Shown here one piece after another: positions 36,501 through 48,500 of a stretch of DNA of 64,000 nt (within the stretch, counting starts at the first letter, position 1; each line of letters opens with the position of its first letter). Location of the stretch: contig OY987225.1 in assembly GCA_963920705.1 (NCBI GenBank), positions 15,567,492 through 15,631,491 of the forward strand. The letters are read 5' to 3'. Made by a program: the position numbers and the translations under genes. This DNA is from Odiellus spinosus. Lineage: Eukaryota; Arthropoda; Arachnida; Opiliones; Phalangiidae. A model generated the notes under the pieces. The model did no database searches and was not told the origin of the DNA. It saw nothing but the letters and a program-made list of their open reading frames with translations.

Positions 36501-39500
36501 TATCTCTTCTCGGCCAATATAAGCGTGATTTACAGATTCGGTACTCATAGATGCACCGCACCAAGGGTGGTTTACGTTAGCGTTTAAAATTGTTACGAAT
36601 CCTCGCGCTTGCGCGATGGTGTCGTCTTCGATTATTTCGGCAATCGTTTCTCACCTATATTTAGGTGATTAGAGACCTCTTTCTCCAGATCTATTGGGTA
36701 GAATACTCGAATAAACCGAGGCGATTGAATTTAAATCTGTAAGAACATTTCACAATGAAAGGTCTAAGGATTAAATATCACTTGAGTTGGACTACATATC
36801 CTGCGAAGTGCTCAACTACACACGAAATTTAAATTTTAACGTTCTCAATCTCTACTTTATTTTTGGTTAAATACTTGAGTTTTGCGACAAGGATGTGCTT
36901 TAGACACAAAAGCACCGTCATTACTACTACGTAATGACATTGCTTTTAAGTAGTTGGCCAATTATTAAAGCCTGGATCTAAAGCAAATCTAACTTAAGTA
37001 TATTAAAAAATGAAGATTTAGAATGTTAAATATGATAGGCGAAACGGAAATTGATGTCGGCGAATTAAATATACGGCCACATAATTCTGGTCTTCTGAAT
37101 TATGTTCTCTTGAATTGTTTCGCCTTCCTCAAACTAGTTAAAGCCTCGAGCTACCCCGTCCATCTGGTAATCTTTAAGGAATGTTTTGGATAGATAATTG
37201 CTTTAATTAACCAATCCCTCCAACTAGTTTATCCTAAGCTCAGGCTATTTGTAATATTTTAGGTTAGGTTAGGTTAGTTAATTCCTCGAATTAGCCCATC
37301 CTTCCAACTAGTTAATCCCTAGGGCTACCCATTCCATTATGTAATCTTTATGATAAGGTTAAATTATGTTAATTAATCCCTGGAAATTGCCCATCCCTCC
37401 GACTAGGTAATCCCAACTCAGGCTAACCCTTTCCACTTGTAATATTTTAGGTAATATTTGGTTAGGTTAGTTAATCCCTCTTTTACTACTTTAGGTAAGG
37501 TTAGGTTAGTTAATCTCTGTCTTTCAAGATTTGTTCTAGGGTCTCAATTACGAATAGATTGAAGCCTCAATTAAACGCTATAACATTTTTTCATCATTAG
37601 TAATAATTAAGGTTCAATATACCTATAAAGCAAAATAGTGAAATGAGGAAAAGGTGTATATTTCTGGTGAAAAAAGGGACAGAAATTATACAAAAAAGAG
37701 GTTGCTTCGCACCCTTAAAAAGGGCTCTTTATCTAACTCGAATCAAACCGGTGAAGGGACACAAATTAATTGTTAGAGAAAGAGCAATTTCATATCTTTA
37801 AAATTATAGTTAGTAGATTTAGTCTACTACTTCAAAGATTTTATTATTATTATATATTTTCCAAAAAACGGATAAAGACGACCTAGGTAACCTTCCTCTC
37901 TCATTTATGTTAATTTTAAATTCTATCAGTATCACTAATAAAATTAGCTAAAGATGGAGTTCCTTTAATGTATATATATTTATCATTAGTCCTAGGTCGT
38001 CTTTATCCGTTTTTTGGAAAATATATAATAATAATAAAATCTTTGAAGAAGTAGACTAAATCTACTAACTATAATTTTAAAGATATGAAATTGCTCTTTC
38101 TCTAACAATTAATTTGTGTCCCTTCACGGGTTTGATTCGAGTTAGATAAAGAGCCCTTTTTAAGGGTGCGAAGCAACCTCTTTTTTGTATATATTTATAC
38201 TTGAATAGCTTCTTTTATGCTTAGAATAGCGAGGCCGTATGAAGAACTGTCGAGCTTTTACTGACTTTAAGAGTCTCATATGTCGAGGCCGAAAACACTC
38301 ACTGCTTGCATGTGTCAATTATTCGTAGCCAGGCCGTGTCGCTGCTCTGTTGACTTCAAATGGTGATGACATTCTGCGCTAGTTGATTTTCTCACTTAAG
38401 TCATTATACCTCTCTTTCGTCTGGTCTGGTCTTGTCTTGTCACGTCTCCTGGTCTACTAACGAAGTTCACTGTACACGGCTGCTTTTGATTATGAAAATA
38501 ATCGGAAATGTTTCATAGTGTAGAAAACTGAAGCCTATTTTTTTTTCAACATCAGATGTCCATTTTTATTCAATTTTTTTGTTTTTTAAACACGGGAAAC
38601 CTACTGTACTTCTGTTCAAGGAGAGTTTTCACGACCATAATTTTTCTTAAGAGGATAAGAAAATCTTGCATACTTTTTAATTACGGTGAATTAGGGTGAA
38701 TTTAATGGGATACTCATGATATAATATAATAGTCAAAATTAAAGGGCTGAAGAGCTAATAACAATGCGTCTATCGCATCACTAAACTCGTGACGCAGGAA
38801 GTCCAAGTACAGTTCTCCAGTAATGTTCGCATCGAAGAAAAAGGAACCGATAATTCGGTTCCCAAAAACGGCAACCCAGACATTTACCTTCCATCGAATT
38901 TGATGGCAATGGTGTCCTAATCAAAAGGGATTGCAATGGGTCCAGTAGTGCATGTTATGACGGTTTACCGTACCATCCCTGTGAAATGTACCATCGTCTG
39001 AAAACAGCACCTTTTGCAAAAATAGTGGATCGGCTGCAATTAGGTCACGCATGGTAAGATACGAGGTTGGACTAATCGCCACCACTACCGGCCCTATCAT
39101 AACCATCTCCATCAAGCCTTAACAGACGACGATTACCAAAGACGGCAAGACCTTTGTCTTACCATGCGTGACCTAATTACAGCCGATCCATTACTTTGCA
39201 AAATGTGCTGTTTCGGGACAGGTAGAGGTGGACCAATTCTGTGGCTAGCATGGTCTCCTGACCTTATCAACACTTGATTTCTTCCTAAGGGCGTCGTTTA
39301 CGAAACAGAGCCAATGGAAGCAAAAAACTTAAAGGTCCGGATTCCAGCGACTATCAATGAAATCACTACTCAAATGCTGGCAAATGCATTGCAAGACCTG
39401 GAAAGTCGCCTCCAAGAGTGCCTACACCACGATGGTAGACACATCGAACATTTACGTTGATGTGCTAACCGTACGGATTCCACTTTGGCGTTTCTGGCCT

Positions 39501-42500
39501 CACGTCGATTCAATTCAATCATTATCTTATAATTAAAGTTGTTAAAAAAATTTTCTCGGAGTTAAGTCATCTAGTGAATTACGAGGCTTAGATCTGTGCC
39601 ACTGCTATGTTTCTAGCCATCAGGCAGTTACCCTATTAAACCCATAGAAAATTCTCAATTGGTTACAATGACACGTATTTACTAACTCCCTGTATACGAG
39701 GTCTACATTGTAGTATAGTGACGTCATCCGACGGCATTATTGGGGGACGTCCACAAAGATAGGTGTTGGTCTGATCTTTACCATCCTGTATAAAATTTTT
39801 GTTCATCAATTTAGAACAACTTAATAAAGCTCGGCTAAGTTTATGTTTTAACCTTTTAATAACCCATTCAGCCACCTTTCTCTCTATTACTTCATATACC
39901 TTATCAATCTTTCATTATTGACATCTTTGTTTAACCAAGAGAAACAGTCGTAAACAATAAACTATACTTTCTCTCTATTAACTCGAATTCAATGGATATT
40001 CCTTATCATTCAACTGTTTAAGAAATAAAATTTTTGTTTATCATTTTGAAGCAATTAATAAAGCTCGGCTAAGCTTATGATTTCACCCTTTTGTAACCAA
40101 TTCACGCACCTTACTTCACATAATTTATCAATAATTCTGACTAGTATGGCCCGCTGAGATCGGAAACTGGAGGTTGGACCTTGGTGTAGGTATGGTCGGA
40201 GGTGATTATAACAGTGGCAGACGTCTCATTGCTTAAAATCGCCTTCAACTGTACAGCATCGAGGTTTGACCGTAAAGTGGATGGTGAAATGCGAAAATTT
40301 GCAATTGGAGACGTCCTGCTGTATGTAATTGCACGATACCTGAAACTCAATGTGGCAGCCACGCTTAAAGGAACGATAAGCTGGTATGATTACGTCTCTA
40401 GACTTTTAGCTCCACGAGCTAGGTCACGTGATTTCCGCTTACACGGGATATCCGCTTACACAGGAAGTGACACACAGACACACATATACGACCAGTGTAA
40501 AACCTCTAAAGTTCAGTCGGGTGAGGTAAAAAGTCTAGGTTTACAAAAGCTTTGGGGAGAAAGCAATTTTGGTAAAGAAGCTAAAACAGAGAATAGTAGA
40601 GTCTAAACATTAAACAGTTAAGTATTGATGGTTTTGTGTTGTAATAGAAAACTCGGTTAATTTGGAGATGAGTAAACTGATTAGGTTTGGTTAGGTTTAT
40701 TGCATTCTTATTAAAATTGTTTTTTTCTCTCTGTTTTTACTTTTTTACCTCCCCGACTGAACTATAGTTTTACACTGGTCATATCTGTGTGTCTGTGTGT
40801 ACGCGGATATCACGTGACCTAGCTCGTAGAGCAAAAAGTCTAGAGACATTACATGCCAGCTTAACCTTCAATCCCGTACAACGGAATTACCTCCACATTG
40901 ATTTGCTTCAAGTGTCGTGCAATCACATGCAACGGGACGTCTCCCATTACATATTATCGCCTTCCACCATCCACATTATGGTCGAACTTCGATGCTGGAC
41001 AGTTGAAGGCGATGGGACGTCTCCCACTGTTATAATCACCTCCGACCATCACGCACCAAGGTCCAACCACTAGTGTCGGATGTCAGCGGGCCATACTAGC
41101 GAGGCGTCCCTCACTAATATGGTCCACATCGACCCTCCACTCTCCAAACATCGCCCCCCAAGGGTAAATTGGCCGACACGTAAGCACTCAGGGTTACGAT
41201 AAACGTCTGAGCATCGATAAGGTGAGATCTTCACCAGATCTTTTCGCAGTCAGATACTATATAAAGGTATTCGATCCGCTTATATAGTCACCTTTTGGAA
41301 GTATAGTACAATGTAGCATTATGGCGTGATATCTTTTAGTGAATTGAAACATAATATTAATTTAAAATATAATTCAAAATATTATATTTATTTCTCTTAA
41401 TCTTATTAATAATGTAGCTGAAAATAAAATTTTAAATTGGCGATAGTTTTGAACATATTTAAGAAATTTTCCAAATATTTGACCGTTTAATACCAGCTTG
41501 AGTTGGCAACACGCGCTAAGCTGTTTTCCATATATCATTTAGTCCAAAAAGTAAAGGTATAACGGGCAGTATAGGGTAAGGCTTGCTGCAAACTTGGGGT
41601 GGATTGAAGAATCTAAATAAAGGTACGTTTACACGGGCATCCAAGATAGAAATGATATAAGATTTAAAGCTGAGGCGGATTGATACAAAATGTTAAACCT
41701 CTTAAGAAAAATGATAGTGGTGAAAACTCTCCTTGAACAAAAGTACAGTAGGTTTCCCGTGTTTAAAAAACAAATTTTGAAGAAAAAATTATATCTGATG
41801 TTGGAAAAAAATAGGCTTCAGTTTTCTCCACTATAAAACCAAGAAACGTTTCCGATTATTTTCATAATCGAAATCAGCCGTGTACAGTGAACTTCGAGAC
41901 CAGGAGACCAGACCAGACAAGAGGAGACGAGGCCAGACCACACGAAAGAGAGCTATAATGACTTAAGGGAGATAATCAACCAGCGCAGAATGTTATCACC
42001 ATTTGAAGTCAACAGAGCAGCGACACGGCTTTCATTTATCACCAGAAAGAGACGGCCCGGCTACGAAGAATTGAAACGTGCAAGCAGTTAGTGTTTTCGA
42101 ATTCGACATATGAGATACCTACAGTCAGTTAAAGCTCGGCAGTTCTTCATACGGCCTCGTAATTGTAAACATAAAAGCAGCTATTCAAATATAAGTACTA
42201 ACGGTATGGAAATTAGTCTACTTTCAGTCTTTTAATATATTTTTTATCATAGGATTGGAAGCTAACGTCTTGTCAGCCGGTTTGGAAAATAACCTCTCGA
42301 CCATCTCCATCCTTGGATTCTTCCAATGACTGGGATCACTTGTATGATGAAAATATCAGTAATGGTCCTCTACATCAAAACAAGAATTTCAGACGAAAAT
42401 TGTACCGGAAGTAATTACCAATCATCTACCGACAATGGGTTGTAAATGGAACATTCAGTCTACAATATTTCTTGGTTTGCCCAAAAGTAACTTGCTACTA

Positions 42501-45500
42501 CATCGTCGTTTTCATTCCTTGTCTTTCTTGCCATACCAGACTAAATTCTTCGTCTTTATCAAATCAGTGGATTATCAAAGATAATTACACAGTACAGCCT
42601 ATACTCAAGTGTTAATTTATATTACAAGAACTTGTATTTTACATATTTACTTAGAAAATAAACATTTCATTTGGTGTGTCTATTAAGAAATCTAGGCCCT
42701 GCCGCATATAATTATGGGTAACGCAGGAAATTCATTTGGTGTGTATATTAAGAAGTCTACGACCTGCCGCATATAATTATGGGAAACGCAGGACACTCTT
42801 TGCATTCTCTGAATCCTTGAGCTTAAGGTAAAATACTTATACTCCGTAACCTAGGTGGGAAATAGAGAAGTGTGATTGAAATGCACGTTGTTTCTTCTAC
42901 TCTTCCAATACTCTACACTTCTTTTCATCTTTTATTTTAGGTAAGGTTAGGTTAGGTTAGGTTACCTTAACGACGGGGTCGGGGAGGTTATATTTTGGTT
43001 TCCCAACTTGTTTAAAGAGTAATAATCGCATTTTATTACTAGAGCTCTGAATCGGATAACGAAAAACTTGGGATATCCATTGATAACTAGGCTTTTTTTA
43101 CGATATTTTAATCTCGGATAAATTGTTTGTTAATATAAAACCACAAATTATAGAAACAGACGCGTATCAAATGGATACGACTTATCCGGATATAAAATTT
43201 GAAGCTTCAATTAAAAAACAATAAAAATTACGCGTGTCTTCACACGGATAATACGACGATAAAAATATGACGTTTCTTGAAATCCAGGTAGAATATGAAA
43301 TATAAAAATTATGTTTTTATTTAATTTGAAAAGAAGCGACTAAATCACTACATTCAAGCTTCAAGATCTCAATTTGGTTTAAAATACGCGAAGAAACTCG
43401 AATTTCAAATTTTCTTATCGGCGAATTAACTGGATTCAAGATTTTACATGCCATTAGAAAAGAATGAACATTGAATAAGTCCCATGACGTTTATCAAAAC
43501 AATATATGAACAAGATAATCAAAACCCTAATTTTTTATGCACTCTTGTCGTGGGTACTACTTTTTCAACTTGGAATGGACAGCTATAATTAGAACCTCGA
43601 GTTCCCAAAAAGAATTAGAACTTAATTGGGATGGAGATATATAGTTATGACTCCGATAAACAACATAACAACTTTCAATAGGCATATATTATCGTTTTAA
43701 ATCGTCCGTACCAATCTTCCAAACCTTCCACGAATAATGCTTCCAAACCTTCCACGAATAATGCTTCCAAAATTTATGTTATATAATAGTTTATAAATTT
43801 CATTTAAGTTATCCGTACGCGGCATAAGAAACGCAGTATTAAAGCTGTGTTCATGTGAAAAACCAAGTAGGCAGATTTTACATGACGATAAAAACAATTA
43901 GTTATAGAGCATTATACAATATTTAGAATAAGATAAATAAAAGGACCACCAATTCTACCTCAAGATGAAAAGGTGAAAATATCCAATACTTAATTAACAA
44001 TTAGGAAGGCTTTTGTCCAGCATGATTAAATAATCCTTTAAGTAAATGAAATATAAAGCTCGATAATTTTTGGAAAAGTTATTCGAGGAAGGTTTGGAGG
44101 AATGGCACTGACGATTTCAAACGATAATATATGCATAGTTGTAATGTTTGCTATGACTCCAAGTTGTAATTTATATTCTCAGTTGCAATTAGAGCTCGGA
44201 ATTTGTATAACTTTTATTAACTGGATAGATCTACTGAATTAATTTCAGATATCCGTTTGGTTAAAAATATACTATTTGTCAATCCAGTTAACTTATCGAA
44301 ATATAAAATAAAAATAGCACCCCGTATCTAATTTTATCCGAAAAAGGCAACTTATCCTACAATATTATCCGAGTTGTTCGTTCGTATAAGAAAATTTAAA
44401 AATCTGTTTTCTCCAAAAATAATAAATAAAATTTAAAAATCTGATTTCTCCAAAAATAATAAATAAAATTTAAAAATCTGATTTCTCCAAAAATAATAAA
44501 TAAAATTTAAAAATCTGATTTCTCCAAAAATAATAAATAAAATTTAAAAATCTGATTTCTCCAAAAATAATAAATAAAATTTAAATCTAAAATACATTTT
44601 CTCCAAAAATAAAAAAATAAAATTTTAAACCTAAAAGTTCGGTTTTATTTATTTTATTTATTTTCTTTTAATTTTTAAGAAAATTTGAAATATATTTATT
44701 TTATTTTCCACGAATTCGCAGAATGTGAATTTTCTTATCCATTGCTATACGTTTTAATTCGAGTAACTCTTCGGATAAACCCTATCCCATTTAACTTTTA
44801 TACGAATTTACGACTCGCACTTGTTTGATTAAAAAACATCAATCCGAAAATAAAATATCTTAAAAATATGAATAACAGATGATAATGGTTATCCAATTCC
44901 GAGCACCAGTAGTAATTGTATTTGTGCCATTCCATGTTGTAGCTACAACTGTTAAAAAAGTAATACTCACGGCACGAATACAATTCCTTCTACTCCTTAG
45001 ATTAGACATTTTATTAATATTTGTCCCATTCTAAAAACTATGGTAGGAAAGTTGATTATAACATTTGAAATTGTTTCATACTCTTTAACCTTGTTCATTT
45101 AAAACTTACGCTTCAACATCTCTTTATTAAAGAGCGTGACAGCCTTCTTAACATGTAATTAATATTTATTTAAAATATATGCTTCATTATTAAAAAAAAA
45201 ACGTGCTATCCTCTTTAAGCTGTTATTAGTTCTGATTTAAAACATACGTTTCATTATCTTTAAAGGACCACCGTCATGAGAAGTTTTTAGTCTAGAAACT
45301 AGTTAAATGTCTTGCTGAAAACATCCCATTAAAATATTACGCTTAATTAAGCTACAATTAAATTAAAATAAATCAGCTTGATGATGTCGCTGCGTCCCCT
45401 ATCGCTAAACTCAAGAAGTACAAATTTCTTCACCTATTACTACCGCCATCTATATCTGGCGAACGTAAAAATTGAGAATTGTTAACGAGACTAATAAAAC

Positions 45501-48500
45501 CAAAACTCTATAACCTTTTTCAAACTCACGATTTGGGAGTTATCTTGTATTTTTTTCCTAAGAAAGAAGATATTTCAAAGAAAATGACCACTATTAATAT
45601 AGTTTTACTCATAAGTGATGTTACTCATATGCTACGTACAGATGCGGGACTGGAATAGTTTATCATATTTTCAAATTCTGCAGTTTTGGGGTTGTCCGCT
45701 ATTCACTCATAGAGACTTTTAACATAGGGAGTGGAAAGTAGAGGCGAAAATGTAGCTCAAAACAACCGTTGTAAAAGGCCGGGTCGATTTCCGGTATAGC
45801 TTCCCTCTAATGCGGGGTGATGTCATGTGACCGGAAGTTGGCCAGGCCAGTTATTAGCATTGGCAAAGGTTGCTTGGGGAGCGACATCTCGTTTTGCCTT
45901 GCCAAAGGCATGAGTTTCCACTCCCTATGTTAAAAGTCTCTATGATACACCTTTGTAAGCGAGCTTTTTTAAAGAGGGGATTGCCAATATTAAAAAGGGA
46001 GTCGCGAAATTTATTTTCAATTTAATTCATTTTGGATCTAATAATTATCTGTTTTTAACAAATTATATATCAATTAATACTGAAACGACTGCTATTTTTT
46101 ACAACATAAAAACATAAGAAACTACATTTATAATGACGGTGGCCCTATAATTCGCAACAAAGGTTTGTTTATCGTCACTGATTTCACAATTAAATTATAA
46201 ATGACCGCGTTGAAGAGGAATTGTCCCTAATGCTTACAAGAGTTTCACATGAAAAAATTATTATATAAATAAATTATAATTGCAACATGATTTTGCTAAG
46301 AAAAACAAAAATTATCTAGTGTTTATATTTAATATTTCACTGTTTACTTGTACGCAGGACAAACCGAAGGGTGATGACGCCTTGGCAATAATAACACAGC
46401 CTCAACATCACCTAAAACTAGTTAAAGAGTGTGCTTTTGTACACTACAATAATTCCCGGACAAACGTTCCTTTGGATATATGCGAAAGGTATAAAAAGAG
46501 ACAGAAATCATAAATTAATAATAATTGCGTTGTTGAAATTTTGTTGGTATTGTGATTATTATTTACTCTGATTTACTCAAACTTTAAACGTGTATGAAGA
46601 AGTCTGAAGTCCACGAGAAGTACAAATAATAACGGATACATATTGCGTTGTCTTTAATTCAACGATTACTAGCGTGGACCAAACGAAATTATCGGCTATC
46701 CTAGACTCCGACGCCGCGTAAAAAAAATCGGGGCGGCGTGACGGATTTTTTTTTTAGTTTCGGCGGCGGCGCGACGCGGCGCGCCGAGTTTTTTCCCTAG
46801 GGGCGGCGTAAACCATAAGCGTATCGGCGACGGCGGCGTTTATCGGCGTATGACGTCACGTGGTCAGCTCCCGACTGTCATGTCGCGTCTTTCAGCTCTC
46901 CCGTGAACGAGCCTGGGGCAGAAATTTTACTTTTACTTTTACTTTCGTGGTTTCCTACGGACCAACGATCTCTCACCGTGCCTGCACTGCGTGGCAGTAG
47001 CCATTCGACAGCTGCTGACCCATGTTGGCAGAGTCACGCTCGACTCTTGAGTCTTACGGATCATGGCGCGCCAAGAATAAAACGGCGGCGCGCCGAAAAT
47101 ATTAGATATCGGCGGTGGCGTCAAAAATATAGCAATGTTAAACGGCGCGCCGGCGTGTAATCGGCGGCGTCAGAGTCTAGGCTATCCAGCAAATTTAAGC
47201 ACCTGCGTTACGGATTAGAGCTCGGAATTCGTATAACTATTGTTTAGTGAATAAGACTATCGTGAATGTCAATTAGGATATTTCCAATTGCGAAAAATAT
47301 CAATTTCTAATTCGAGTTAACGTATCTGAATGTAAGGCAAACTTTTTATTCGTACTCATTGTGATAGGAAATTGATACGTTATACGAGTTTATTCATTCG
47401 CCGATAAGAAATTTTGAAACTAGAGTTTCTTCGCCGATTTTAACCCAAATCGAGATCTCGAAGCTATAATGTAGTAATTTAGTCGGTTTCTTTCAATTTA
47501 GATTTAAAATATATTTATCATATTTCATTCTACGCTTACTTCGGAAACGTCATATTTTTATCAGCGCATTATCCGTTTTAATAAACACGTAATTTGTTAA
47601 TTAATTATGCTTAAAATTTTACCTCTGGATAATTCGTATCCATTTAATTCGTCTGTTTATATAATTTGTGGTTTTATAATAACAAACAATTTATCCGAGA
47701 TTAAAATATCTGAAAAAAGTCTAGTTATCAATAGATGTCCTAAGTTATTCATTATCCGATTCCGAGCTTTAGTTACGGTAGTTCTTTGAATTGCCGATGA
47801 ATTAAGTAATAGTTGCGCTAACTTGGATAGACACCAGACAAAGTTCAAAATTCTTCAGCCCTAAACTATCCTAGCGGCCGCAATTGGTAAACCGGATTTA
47901 GGGCCTATGTTTGATGGGTGAAATTGAATGTATAAGGTTCACAATTTGTAATCGTATACGCTAGCTTAATTAATGGAATTTCACTTTAGTTCTAGATAAG
48001 GGTGCATTTTAAATTCCAATATTTATACTCTCTTTATTTTATATTTTATAATAGCTTTAATATACGTCTTTTTTGCAGCTCTTGGGTCTTTAACGGATAT
48101 GAACCGTGTACGGCGGTGAATGTAAATTGGGCGAAGCGTATTCTGTATGATGGTAGTTACGCTGGTATGTCTATTAGTAAGCTTTCAAACGGGAATGATG
48201 CTAAAAGCCCCCCCCCCTCCCCCACCTGTACGTGCGCAAGGTGGGAGTAGTGTCACCTCCTTGTCGTGGTAAGGAGGCCTGAGTTCTAGCATCCGTCCTA
48301 GTTCCGCGAATGTGTGACACGGCCGTCTCGCCTCATTCCAGCCGACTCACGGGGGTCGTACTATCCCCCTATGCCTTTGAGTCGGTCCTTGTGGTCCACG
48401 GTTACATAATAGGGGCCGTATGGCACTGCTGTGTGGGTTTTGGTCGCCAAGCCAGCTTTTCCACCTTCTGCTGCCTTAGTCCCTCGGCACGTGTGTGCGG

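Larger units (their letters stand above)
34884..43012. mobile_element. Giant foldback element B2 with nested insertions
   Basis: Termini AACAAGTTGAGAAACC and GGTTTCCCAACTTGTT with the same subterminal sequence as B1 (ACCTCCCCGACCCCGACG). The left arm is split: 34,884-35,685 and 38,195-38,655; the right arm is 41,548-43,012. Between them lie an L end, minisatellites, a CCTAA-type block, D3, a Tc1/mariner-like remnant and two C units. The continuity of the arm across 35,685 and 38,195 (CCGTTA then GTATTTATACTTGAA in B1) shows that the block between was inserted later. Confidence 0.6.
44920..46357. other. Channel-gene intron with MITEs
   Basis: 45,080-45,262 has three loosely similar segments (TTTAAAACTTACGCTTCA, TTTAAAATATATGCTTCA, TTTAAAACATACGTTTCA), each followed by a TCTTTAA-like motif. 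Right of this are the elements at 45,265 and 45,708. I searched for the missing DEG/ENaC exon here and found no convincing one. Confidence 0.4.

Noticed and set aside
44394-44605. CRISPR-like regular repeats
   Set aside because: Units are contiguous without unique spacers, and the context is eukaryotic.
46903-47160. Overlapping frames in the CGG-rich element
   Set aside because: Composition effect inside a TIR element with an exact target duplication.
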